Source: Flavobacterium sp. MDT1-60
GTDB lineage: Bacteria; Bacteroidota; Bacteroidia; Flavobacteriales; Flavobacteriaceae
DNA length: 64,000 nt
Assembly: GCF_014844035.1 (NCBI RefSeq)
Contig: NZ_CP062159.1
Span: forward strand, 5,208,001-5,272,000
Direction of reading: 5' to 3'
The notes beneath the pieces are model-generated. The model searched no databases, was not told the DNA's origin, and saw only the letters and a program-made list of their open reading frames with translations. Position 1 is the stretch's first letter. Every line of letters begins with the position of its first letter. The position numbers were made by a program, and so were the translations under genes. Below are positions 1 to 7,095 of the stretch, piece after piece.

Positions 1-113
1 ATTTGACAATGATTATGCGCGCAATCTATTTTCTAATTGACACATTATCTAATTAAAAAAAATGCTACGCGAATATCGCTGACTTCACTAGCGAAAAGTT
101 TTCACCCCAAAAA

Positions 114-530
114 TCATCTCTTCCTAAACAGAACAGCAATCGCCCTCGTAGACCATAACGCCCACAAAATCAAAACAGGCTGAAAAAACAATCGAATCAA
201 ACGGGCTTGATCTGTGTTCATGCCCAGAGCGTCCGTTCCGTTTAAATATTGGGCGATATTACCCGGAAAAACCAATACATAAAATACGCCCAGAAAAATC
301 CCTATTTGTATTTTATAACGGGTTAGGAAAATTAGGGCCAAACCTATTGCCATTTCGACTATCCCGGAAAGTATCACCACGAGATCTTTATCCATTGGAA
401 CCCAATTCGGCACCTGCGCCTGAAAATCAGTTCGCTGAAAAGTAAAATGTCCCATTGCAGCCGTTATCATAAAGATTCCCAAAAGGATTCGGAAGAAATT
501 TTGAGTTTTGGTCGTAGTCCTATTTTCCAT
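114..530 (-). CDS. DoxX-like small membrane protein
   Basis: A 138-residue protein with four hydrophobic segments, roughly residues 12-30, 50-69, 74-92 and 111-128, joined by short polar loops. This size and layout, with a G-H-F motif at the end of the first segment and a P-G-N-I-A-Q-Y stretch after the third, matches the DoxX/DoxD-like group of bacterial inner-membrane proteins. The family has no settled general function; some members act with thiosulfate:quinone oxidoreductases or in redox stress. The gene stands alone: the next gene (667-1275) is on the same strand but 136 bases away. The family call is fairly secure from the membrane topology; any specific role is unknown. Confidence 0.75.
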   Translation of the reverse strand: MENRTTTKTQNFFRILLGIFMITAAMGHFTFQRTDFQAQVPNWVPMDKDLVVILSGIVEMAIGLALIFLTRYKIQIGIFLGVFYVLVFPGNIAQYLNGTDALGMNTDQARLIRLFFQPVLILWALWSTRAIAVLFRKR

Positions 531-666
531 CTGTTGATATTTTAGTTGCGATTTGATTTGAATGTCTGTGTATTATTACAAGTGTTCCATCTCAAAATTA
601 CGTAATCAATCCTAAAATACTTTGTACTTTCTAACAGTATCGTTGTGTAATAACCATATGATTTCT

Positions 667-1275
667 TTAAGCAATATTCTCCAGCCCACCCGGAAATGGC
701 CTGTAAGCATAATAATGCAAAACCTCCTCAATAGCTATTTTTAAAGCTTCATTTATAGGAAGCAAGCTAACACCCATTCTTAAATCGATTTGGGCCAACT
801 GCATATAATAATCAGAAAAAATGGGAACGTATTTTCCTTTGTTAATCGCTACTTCCGCTTTAGTAAAGTTTTCCTGTTGTTCTTCTTTTATGATATTACA
901 GGTAGCCAATCGCAGTTTCCCAAATTTATCTGTGGTAGCACCGTAACCAAAAAGTCGGCAAATTAAACCACGGTAACGATAATTACTACAGCTTCCTTTA
1001 TGATGTTCCAAAACCGAAAGCGAGCGGTATAAAAAGCAATTCTTAGTCGAAATGCTGCTTAATTCTTTTAAAGTTACCTCAGCTTTGCCATTCAGAAACA
1101 AATGAAAGGCCCAGGGTAAAAATTCTAAGGGCGAAGCGTCTATGTTGGGTGTCGAACAGCATTTGCCACAACCTGCTTTGCAATGCAAATACGTTTCAGA
1201 CTGGAAGGCCGTAATTTCAATTTCAAGACGATCAAACAATGCTTCAACCTGCCCAACCTTCTCTTCTATTGACAT
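667..1275 (-). CDS. YkgJ-type cysteine cluster protein
   Basis: A 202-residue soluble protein with the conserved cysteines of the YkgJ (UPF0153, zinc/iron-chelating) family: C32, C36, C39 and C40 in C-x3-C-x2-C-C near the N-terminus, then C80, C96, C106 and C126. The motif R-x-L-I-C-R-L-F-G around residue 106 is typical. Members are thought to bind iron-sulfur or zinc through these cysteines; the biochemical role is not established. The start at M1 leaves a short helical lead-in before the first cysteine cluster, as in other members. No operon partner is evident. Confidence 0.8.
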   Translation of the reverse strand: MSIEEKVGQVEALFDRLEIEITAFQSETYLHCKAGCGKCCSTPNIDASPLEFLPWAFHLFLNGKAEVTLKELSSISTKNCFLYRSLSVLEHHKGSCSNYRYRGLICRLFGYGATTDKFGKLRLATCNIIKEEQQENFTKAEVAINKGKYVPIFSDYYMQLAQIDLRMGVSLLPINEALKIAIEEVLHYYAYRPFPGGLENIA

Positions 1276-1666
1276 TTGTTTTTTTGTAAGGTAGGCTAAT
1301 AGAAATGGCTACTGTTACAATTGTAGTTTTATTGGGAAGATTTTAGATTTGCTCCAATTATCTACTTCTGCGAAGTGTCTCTACCGATAATGCAGATTTG
1401 CAATCCTTGCCCGCAAAGATAAGACACGTTAATTCGGCTAAAACAAACCTCAAAAAACTGTATGTGCACAGAGTTGTAGCTTTTTTATGTTTAATAAAAT
1501 GCATCCCTAATATTAAATTTACGGCCTAATATTAAAAACACGTATAAATACGTGGTGCCCAGTCCATATTAATTCTTAAACTTGCTATCAGTATGGTGGA
1601 ACATATTTTTATCATGGTTTTTCTGTAGGTAGGAAACCTTGATTGTTTAATACTATTTTTTGGGGC

Positions 1667-1711
1667 AAAAAGTGAGATCACAATCGACAACGATTTAAGA
1701 TCTCACTTTTT
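1667..1711. terminator. Bidirectional hairpin
   Basis: A perfect 13-bp inverted repeat, AAAAAGTGAGATC (1667-1679) and its complement (1699-1711), with a 19-base loop. The A-run and T-run at its two ends would let it terminate transcription in either direction. Confidence 0.55.
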
Positions 1712-1748
1712 AGTTTTATGCCATACCAACTTCCAAATAGTTTCTTTA

Positions 1749-1785
1749 AAAAAAGCACAAACGTCATAGACATTTGCGCTTTTTG
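1749..1785 (-). terminator. Terminator of the XRE-type regulator
   Basis: An A-rich arm AAAAAGCACAAA (from about 1750) pairs with TTTGCGCTTTTT (to about 1784), with one mismatch. It lies just past the stop codon of the minus-strand gene 1832-2227, so on that strand it forms a stem followed by a T-run. Confidence 0.6.
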
Positions 1786-1831
1786 TATGTTTTAAAAGAA
1801 TATAAGTACTCCTTTATATCAATATGAAATC

Positions 1832-2227
1832 TTAGTCTTTCTTTTGATTATTTTTTGCAATTTGAGTCTCCAGATATAAAATTATTTTTTTAAGACTTTC
1901 AATAGTCTCTTTTCTCGCTTCTGCAAGATCTTTATAATTAAGGGCTTCCTCTGGATTTTTCGTATCAATTTTAGTATACGGGGCAGTTTCTTCATTTAAA
2001 ATATTCAGTTTGAGCATATCTCCGGTGCCTGTCAAAAGCCATTCGACATTAATATCTGAATATATTCTTAGGATTTTCTCTAATTTATCGACACCAATCG
2101 TTTTGTCATTTTTTAATTGACTGGCAAAAGAACCGTTAGACATACCAATCTCTCTTTCAAATGCGCTAATTTTAATACCTTTTAAATCAATGTATTGTTT
2201 TATTCTTTTTAAAGTGTTTTCAGTCAT
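1832..2227 (-). CDS. XRE-family helix-turn-helix regulator
   Basis: A 131-residue protein. Residues about 5-60 form a phage-repressor-type helix-turn-helix domain, with the segment I-S-A-F-E-R-E-I-G-M-S-N-G-S-F-A-S-Q as the DNA-binding pair of helices. Next comes V-E-W-L-L-T-G-T-G-D-M at 61-71, a signature common in Bacteroidota XRE regulators. Residues about 95-130 are charged and heptad-like, suggesting a coiled coil for dimerisation. It is divergent from the small gene at 2318 across a 90-bp gap, where the word TGTCCTA occurs twice (2249 and 2291), a plausible operator. It may control itself and the downstream surface-protein genes; this is inferred from position only. Confidence 0.8.
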   Translation of the reverse strand: MTENTLKRIKQYIDLKGIKISAFEREIGMSNGSFASQLKNDKTIGVDKLEKILRIYSDINVEWLLTGTGDMLKLNILNEETAPYTKIDTKNPEEALNYKDLAEARKETIESLKKIILYLETQIAKNNQKKD

Positions 2228-2284
2228 AAATAAAAATATTTTAGAAAATGTCCTATTCTGTTATTATTTTAAGAAATATCTTAC

Positions 2285-2292
2285 TATGTTTG
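2285..2292 (+). promoter_or_regulatory. TAnnTTTG -7 element for 2318 gene
   Basis: TATGTTTG matches the Bacteroidota housekeeping -7 consensus TAnnTTTG and lies 25 bases before the ATG at 2318. It overlaps a TGTCCTA repeat that may be an operator for the divergent regulator. No clear TTG -33 element is seen. Confidence 0.45.
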
Positions 2293-2317
2293 TCCTAATA
2301 TTAATACAAACACAGCA

Positions 2318-2524
2318 ATGGACAAAAGTATAAAAACAAAACCAAGTTATAATCAAGAAGTCCTAAAGATTATAAAAGACAGACATGGCTACTCGTTTGA
2401 TTATATCCGAAAATGCATTCGCGGCGACCGGGTTGGTATTATTTGCGATATGTTGAAAGCTGAATACATCAAACTGAATAATGAATCTATAAAAGCCATA
2501 GAGATTCGCGCTACTAAATTATAA
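2318..2524 (+). CDS. Small putative DNA-binding protein
   Basis: A 68-residue basic protein. The middle, about residues 14-50, has the pattern of a short helix-turn-helix: E-V-L-K-I-I-K-D-R-H-G-Y-S-F-D-Y-I-R-K-C-I-R-G, then R-V-G-I and a long helix. Small Bacteroidota DNA-binding proteins have a similar layout, with Y-V in the recognition helix followed by R-G-x-R. It lies 29 bases before the first secreted paralog (2554) and is probably cotranscribed with it. A degenerate copy of its last 25 residues precedes the second paralog (3662-3739), so this gene and the secreted protein appear to have been duplicated as a unit. Function is inferred only. Confidence 0.55.
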   Translation: MDKSIKTKPSYNQEVLKIIKDRHGYSFDYIRKCIRGDRVGIICDMLKAEYIKLNNESIKAIEIRATKL

Positions 2525-2553
2525 GCCGAAAAGAAAAATTAAAACAATATAAA

Positions 2554-3576
2554 ATGAGAAAAATTACATGCCTGCTATTACTAATTCAATTTGGATTTAT
2601 TAACGCACAAACAAAAACAGTAGTTACGCAAAATGGCGAAAAATTGGATATTAGCCCCTATGCCAACAACGGATTATCAGCAAATAATGGCTTTATACAA
2701 TTAGGCGGTGCTCTGACAAAACCATCTGTTTTAACAACAACTTCAGCTTTTACCTTAGCGATCGAAGGATTACAGACCGGCGGTACAGCGGACAATATTT
2801 TGGTTACTGATGAAAATGGTGTTTTAAAAACAGTTGCTAGATCAAGTTTTGCAGGTGCTGATAATTTAGGAAATCATATTGCGACCCAGGATCTGAATAT
2901 GAATTCGAACAACATTGCATCAGCTAATGATATTACAGCAACCGGAAAGACAAGTACAGGAAAAGCAGCCATAGCTTTAGGTTCTGATGGCAATGCACCC
3001 AAACCTGGAGATTTTGCAACCGCAGCCGATGTCAACGGAAATATTACCTGGCACACGCCATCTGAAGCTGCACCCGTTGGAACAGCATTTTTTAAATATA
3101 CTTTATCAACAGATATAAGTATAAATGCCGAATCCGGAAAAATAAAATTCAATAAAGAAATTGTTGATAAAAGCAATGTAACATCTGGCAAGTTAGTCAA
3201 TAATAGTGGTTCGTATTCTGTATTTACAGTCCCTAAAACAGGCTATTATGCTATTACGGTCAGCGTATACCAATTCTTGTCCAGCACTACCACAGTCTCA
3301 GCCCGAATGTTTCGAGGAAGAATTCAACTTGTTGATGAAACAACTTCTGAAATTATCGGTACAAATGAAATTTATATGTATTCTATCCAACCCTTTTATT
3401 GGAGTCCGCAACTGATTACAACTATCAATAAGCTTACTGCAGGACAACGAGTAAGTGTGAATTTTTTCAATAATTTTAAAACGGCTTCTGGTATTGCGGG
3501 AAATACAAATATAGCAGGAGACACTGCATCACATCCTTCAATCTCTTATCTAAGCGGGTACTTTATTTCTGAATAG
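2554..3576 (+). CDS. Secreted modular protein, C1q-like C-terminus
   Basis: A 340-residue protein with a signal peptide (residues 1-19, cut after N-A-Q). Residues 20-115 are a conserved N-terminal module shared with the genes at 4007 and 8527, ending in [14 protein letters not shown], a phrase common in Bacteroidota surface and fibre-like proteins. Residues about 180-340 look like a C1q/TNF jelly roll: K-I-K-F-N-K, then F-T-V-P-K-T-G-Y-Y-A-I-T-V, L-T-A-G-Q-R-V-S-V and a closing S-Y-L-S-G-Y-F-I. C1q-like domains form trimers and bind ligands. No type IX sorting domain is seen. Likely surface-exposed or released; the ligand is unknown. It follows the small regulator at 2318. Confidence 0.6.
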   Translation: MRKITCLLLLIQFGFINAQTKTVVTQNGEKLDISPYANNGLSANNGFIQLGGALTKPSVLTTTSAFTLAIEGLQTGGTADNILVTDENGVLKTVARSSFAGADNLGNHIATQDLNMNSNNIASANDITATGKTSTGKAAIALGSDGNAPKPGDFATAADVNGNITWHTPSEAAPVGTAFFKYTLSTDISINAESGKIKFNKEIVDKSNVTSGKLVNNSGSYSVFTVPKTGYYAITVSVYQFLSSTTTVSARMFRGRIQLVDETTSEIIGTNEIYMYSIQPFYWSPQLITTINKLTAGQRVSVNFFNNFKTASGIAGNTNIAGDTASHPSISYLSGYFISE

Positions 3577-3649
3577 TAAGAATTGTATCCAAAAACTTTA
3601 CTAATCTTATCAATAAAGCTTTTCATTATTAACTTTTTTAAATAGCCCT

Positions 3650-3739
3650 ATTGCATCACAACTAGAACAAAAGTTCGAATACTATAAGCTACATAACGAA
3701 TCTAAAAAAGCAATAGAAAGTAAAATCCATAAACTATAA
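3650..3739 (+). pseudogene. Remnant of a second copy of the 2318 gene
   Basis: In frame before the stop at 3737-3739 the sequence reads E-Y-Y-K-L-H-N-E-S-K-K-A-I-E-S-K-I-H-K-L. The last 20 residues of the 2318 protein read E-Y-I-K-L-N-N-E-S-I-K-A-I-E-I-R-A-T-K-L. The match ends there: no start codon or helix-turn-helix part remains upstream. It sits before the second secreted paralog in the same relative place as the intact gene before the first. Confidence 0.7.
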
Positions 3740-3901
3740 GGCTTATTAACAGAAAAGGTCAAATCAATTACAATGAAAAAAAAATCAAATCTGCTCTGGA
3801 TAATCAAACTGGATTACAATAACCTTCTGTTTAATGGTAAGTATTGGTCGTATTCTGATACAAGTAGAACTTTTAAGGGCAAAGGACTCTTTATGAATTG
3901 T

Positions 3902-3909
3902 TAATTTTG
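3902..3909 (+). promoter_or_regulatory. TAnnTTTG promoter element for 4007 gene
   Basis: TAATTTTG fits the Bacteroidota -7 consensus. The box AGAACTTTT lies 36 bases upstream (3866-3874). The same pair at nearly the same spacing (AGAACTTTT 8386, TAATTTTG 8423) precedes the third paralog, so the module is conserved. Confidence 0.5.
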
Positions 3910-4006
3910 TAGCTCTTTATTTACAACAAATAATGAAATGAAAACTTTTTTAGTCCTGCTCTTTAATCAAAATATAAAGTAAAATAAAATTGTTAAATTA
4001 TAAGAA

Positions 4007-5107
4007 ATGAGAAAAATTACATGCCTGCTATTACTAATTCAATTTGGATTTATTAACGCACAAACTAAAACAGTAGTTACGCAAAATGGCGAAAAATTGG
4101 CTATTAGTCCCTATGCCAACAACGGCTTATCAGCAAATAACGGCTTTATACAATTAGGAGGTTCATTAATTACGCCTTCTGTTTTAGCCACATCATCGAC
4201 CAATACTTTAGCTTTTACAGGATTACAGTCTGGCAGCACTGCAGACAATGTTTTAGTAACCGATGCAAATGGTGTTTTAAAATATGTGTCGCGATCAAGT
4301 TTTGGTGGCGCTGACAACTTAGGTAATCACATTGCGACCATGGACTTGAATATGTCAACCAAAAGTATCTTAAACATACAAAATGCCTACATTAAAAACG
4401 AAGCACAGATATCAGACCGTGTAACTACAAATACCAACTATTTCGGAATTTATAAAAACAATGGATTTTTTGGAATTTGGAATAATTTAAAATCTACAAA
4501 TGCCCTGACAATTGATGAAAGCACAAATAAAACTACGCTGACTTCAGCACAAATTGCAAAAGGCACAGATGGCTTGGCTCCACTAGCAGGTTATGTTGCA
4601 ATGGCAAATGACAATAATGGAAATGTAGTATGGAGGCCTTTAGCTGAAGTTTCCGGAACTTCAAGTATCCAATTCTTTCAACAAAGTACTGGCAAAAGCA
4701 CAGAAGGATCAACAACATGGAACAACGTGCCTGGTTTTGCAAATATGACTTATAAAGCTCCGGCAGATGGGGACATGGTTGTTACCATAATTTTATATTC
4801 TGCTTTAAATCAAAATCCTTCAGCGGGGACACCTGCAATGACCAATACCCAAATGCAATTCACAGTTAATGGAACTGCTGTAGCTTATGGTATGTCAACA
4901 CCAATAGGTGTTTCCGGAGCAGGATTTAATCCAGAATGCACTACTGTTATAGCTAAATTTTCTGTTATTAAAGGGACTACATATACTTTTAATGTGCAAG
5001 CAAGAGATGTCTGGAAATCAAACACCGCAGGTGCTTATGTTGGTACATTTACTTGGACTTCTTACTCTTCTCCTTCTACCATAATGGGAATGCTTATTAC
5101 CAAATAA
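4007..5107 (+). CDS. Secreted modular protein, second paralog
   Basis: A 366-residue protein with the same signal peptide and N-terminal module as the 2554 gene. The first 120 bases of the two genes differ at only a few positions. Residues about 105-185 carry a second shared module ([16 protein letters not shown], then [14 protein letters not shown]) that is also repeated in the 8527 protein. From about residue 220 the C-terminal domain is unrelated to the C1q-like domain of the first paralog. It is beta-rich, with M-T-Y-K-A-P-A-D-G-D-M-V-V-T and an ending in M-G-M-L-I-T-K, consistent with another jelly roll or fibre-tip fold. Likely secreted or surface-displayed; the target is unknown. Confidence 0.6.
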   Translation: MRKITCLLLLIQFGFINAQTKTVVTQNGEKLAISPYANNGLSANNGFIQLGGSLITPSVLATSSTNTLAFTGLQSGSTADNVLVTDANGVLKYVSRSSFGGADNLGNHIATMDLNMSTKSILNIQNAYIKNEAQISDRVTTNTNYFGIYKNNGFFGIWNNLKSTNALTIDESTNKTTLTSAQIAKGTDGLAPLAGYVAMANDNNGNVVWRPLAEVSGTSSIQFFQQSTGKSTEGSTTWNNVPGFANMTYKAPADGDMVVTIILYSALNQNPSAGTPAMTNTQMQFTVNGTAVAYGMSTPIGVSGAGFNPECTTVIAKFSVIKGTTYTFNVQARDVWKSNTAGAYVGTFTWTSYSSPSTIMGMLITK

Positions 5108-5211
5108 GCATTGAACACTATAAATTGAAAGTTTATAATCAAGCTCAATCAAAATAAATAGAGAATCATATTTAAAAATCAAAAAGTATATTCTCAAAAT
5201 TCAAATGGATT

Positions 5212-5781
5212 ATGAAATGCAAGTTTTTAATACTAATGATTGCATTGCTTTTAATGCAATCCAATATTTATGCACAACGCAAGGACAATACAAGTAGCGA
5301 TAAAATCATATCATCACAAAAAAATGATGATGAAAAAATGTTTAAATATCTAAACTTGTCCGAAGAACAAATAGTCAAAATGCAAGCTATTAGAAAAAAT
5401 GGAAAAGCTAATTGGAAAGTTCTGAAAGATGTTCCTGAGGCTCAAAATAGTTTGGTGTTAAATATGGCAACCACACAAGACAGTATTGACAATTTACTAT
5501 CTCCTATACAAAAGGTTAAGATGAGAAAATTTGAGATGAAAGAAAATTATACCAGTGGATTAAAACAAAAAATTAATTTATCTCAAAATCAGGAAGAACA
5601 AATAGAAAGTATCTGTGAACAATCATTCGATAAACAGCAGACAATTATAAATAGTAGCTCAACAAGTGACGAAGACATTAAGCAACAGATTGGCAAACTC
5701 AACACCGAAACTTCAGATAAAATAGCCAAGCTATTAACTGTCAAACAAAAAAGGCAGCTTGAAACAGGAAAAGAAAACTAA
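5212..5781 (+). CDS. Periplasmic LTxxQ-like (Spy/CpxP-like) helical protein
   Basis: A 189-residue protein with a signal peptide (about residues 1-22, Y-A-Q before the cut). The mature part is helical and charged and contains two phrases like the LTxxQ motif of the Spy/CpxP family: L-N-L-S-E-E-Q-I-V-K-M-Q at about 48-59 and I-N-L-S-Q-N-Q-E-E-Q-I near 120, plus L-T-V-K-Q-K-R-Q-L near the end. Family members are periplasmic chaperones or stress sensors, but the match here is only to the motif. It lies 104 bases after the second secreted paralog and before the short peptide gene. Whether it belongs to the peptide system is open; it could protect the periplasm from the product. Confidence 0.5.
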   Translation: MKCKFLILMIALLLMQSNIYAQRKDNTSSDKIISSQKNDDEKMFKYLNLSEEQIVKMQAIRKNGKANWKVLKDVPEAQNSLVLNMATTQDSIDNLLSPIQKVKMRKFEMKENYTSGLKQKINLSQNQEEQIESICEQSFDKQQTIINSSSTSDEDIKQQIGKLNTETSDKIAKLLTVKQKRQLETGKEN

Positions 5782-5836
5782 TCTATCTATAGCGTTTAAA
5801 AAACTTCAAGCACCAATAATTTCAGATAGTTTATTG

Positions 5837-5867
5837 TTGTAATACAGGGAATGATTCAGATAATTTG
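5837..5867 (+). promoter_or_regulatory. Possible promoter of the short peptide gene
   Basis: TTG at 5837-5839 and TAATTTG at 5861-5867, 21 bases apart, resemble the Bacteroidota promoter with one base missing from the TAnnTTTG box. It would give a leader of about 75 bases before the ATG at 5950. Confidence 0.3.
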
Positions 5868-5949
5868 TAACCCTAAAAACAAAACATAAGGACGAGACTA
5901 TAGGCCGAAACAGAAAGAAAAGTAATTGTTTAATTTAAAAATAGAAATA

Positions 5950-6081
5950 ATGAATCAGGAAAATGAATTATTAGAAAAATTCCAAGTTGAAGAATTGGAA
6001 AAAAGATACGAATTCTGCTGGTGCTGTACTACTCCCGGAAAAGGAACTACAACTACTATAGTCGTAAAACCTAACGTGTAG
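5950..6081 (+). CDS. 43-residue Cys/Thr-rich peptide, putative RiPP precursor
   Basis: ATG at 5950, stop TAG at 6079-6081. Residues 1-22 are acidic and helical (M-N-Q-E-N-E-L-L-E-K-F-Q-V-E-E-L-E-K-R-Y), as in RiPP leader peptides. Residues 23-43 are quite different: C-W-C-C-T-T-P-G-K-G-T-T-T-T-I-V-V-K-P-N-V, with three cysteines and six threonines. This leader-plus-core split, the AT-rich ribosome-binding region, the hairpin just downstream, and the enzyme and protease genes that follow are the hallmarks of a modified-peptide gene cluster. No dehydratase, cyclase or radical SAM gene is next to it, so the type of modification cannot be named. Residues after about 22 are the likely product; the exact cleavage site is unknown. 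Confidence 0.6.
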   Translation: MNQENELLEKFQVEELEKRYEFCWCCTTPGKGTTTTIVVKPNV

Positions 6082-6144
6082 TAATTCATATTGTGAACAT
6101 TCTCGCTTATCTGCAAAAGTTCACTTTACAAATAACTGCAACTT

Positions 6145-6172
6145 AAGAGGGGTATAAAATTACCCCTCTTTA
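6145..6172 (+). terminator. Attenuator hairpin after the peptide gene
   Basis: A perfect 10-bp stem, AAGAGGGGTA (6145-6154) with TACCCCTCTT (6161-6170) and a 6-base loop, in otherwise AT-rich sequence, followed by only a short T-run. Partial termination here would give more peptide transcript than enzyme transcript, a common arrangement in RiPP operons. Confidence 0.6.
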
Positions 6173-6221
6173 ATTAAAGAACAATACGAAAATAATTTTT
6201 GCTTTTTTATAATGTGTACTT

Positions 6222-7064
6222 ATGCGATTTGAAGATTATATTAAAAGTTTGCCTATTGCTGAAGATTTCAAAAATCTGATTTTAGATCAAAATTTCAGGG
6301 ACAGTAATCCAGCTTATTATCAAAATTATCCTGTCCTTTTTTCAAAAGCTTTTTTGTTCAAAAAAAATGATCTCGATTATCTCAATATTGCAGGTTATTT
6401 ATACTATCAGGCAACACTATTTACAGATTGTTTAATAGATGAAAAAGAAATAGAACAGTTTCCACTAATAACTATTTGCCAGGAAGAATGCATTAAAATT
6501 CTAACCAGTATCTATGGCCTAAAAAGTAACTTTTGGAAACTCTGGAATAAACGAAAAGAGGAATATCTACAAGCTCTTTTTATAGACAAAGAATTGCAAA
6601 AAAAAGAAAATGTTGCTCTTGAAGAATATGAAACACTAGCTGATAAAAAGTCCGCATTTGGAAAAGTGGCACTCGATTGCTTATTTACTATTGATAATCA
6701 AGATGAAGATTTGTATCAGAAACTATTACTTTCTCATAAATACTTTTCAGTAGCTTTTCAACTGAATGATGATATTCAGGATTTTAAGGAAGACTTAAGA
6801 AAAGGACAATTTAACTGGGCAGTATATCTTTTGCAAAAGCAAAACCTGTCCCATACAGATCCTGATTTATTGGAGAAATATCTTTATATCAGAGGCATAT
6901 CAAAAGAAATGTATCAATTAGGAATTCAATATTGTGACAAAGCATTAAGTATTGTAGAAAATATAGATGTCCCGGAATGGAAAAATACTTTAGTACATAC
7001 CCAAACCACATTCAGGCACGCCATTTTAGAAATTGACAATTATTTAAAAGCGCTAACTTCTTAG
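6222..7064 (+). CDS. Class I isoprenoid-synthase-fold enzyme
   Basis: A 280-residue all-helical protein. It has the two metal-binding aspartate regions of the class I isoprenoid synthase fold: F-T-D-C-L-I-D-E (D69, D73, E74) on one helix, and Q-L-N-D-D-I-Q-D-F-K-E-D-L (D183, D184, D187, E190, D191) in the C-terminal half. Q180 before the second motif also fits. Such enzymes bind prenyl diphosphates through magnesium and make, cyclise or transfer isoprenoids. Overall it resembles neither the true polyprenyl synthase at 51290 nor a squalene/phytoene synthase closely. It lies 140 bases after the short peptide gene and 31 bases before the protease gene, so it may act on the peptide or make a partner lipid; this is inference. 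Confidence 0.65.
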   Translation: MRFEDYIKSLPIAEDFKNLILDQNFRDSNPAYYQNYPVLFSKAFLFKKNDLDYLNIAGYLYYQATLFTDCLIDEKEIEQFPLITICQEECIKILTSIYGLKSNFWKLWNKRKEEYLQALFIDKELQKKENVALEEYETLADKKSAFGKVALDCLFTIDNQDEDLYQKLLLSHKYFSVAFQLNDDIQDFKEDLRKGQFNWAVYLLQKQNLSHTDPDLLEKYLYIRGISKEMYQLGIQYCDKALSIVENIDVPEWKNTLVHTQTTFRHAILEIDNYLKALTS

Positions 7065-7095
7065 ATAGTAATACCGATAGTTAAAACATCAATTC

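Larger units (their letters stand above)
1276..1831. other. 556-bp gene-free stretch
   Basis: No convincing gene is seen here. It holds two copies of CCTAATATTAAA (1505-1516 and 1525-1536), a 7-bp inverted repeat CACGTAT-AA-ATACGTG (1539-1554), and two hairpins near its right end that are listed separately. The CCTAATATTAA word recurs at 2294, in the control region of the divergent regulators, which hints at a shared regulatory protein, but this is only a word match. Confidence 0.4.
3577..4006. other. 430-bp gap with remnant and promoter
   Basis: This gap holds the decayed 3' end of a small gene (3650-3739), a 43-codon open frame at 3773-3904 with no recognisable relative (probably chance, since its end overlaps the promoter), and a TAATTTTG promoter element at 3902-3909. 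No other gene is supported. Confidence 0.5.

Noticed and set aside
3773..3904. A 43-codon open frame (M-K-K-K-S-N-L-L-W) before the second paralog, the same size as the RiPP candidate
   Set aside because: Its end overlaps the conserved promoter module, which also appears before the 8527 gene without an intact frame; there is no leader-core contrast and no enzyme gene next to it.
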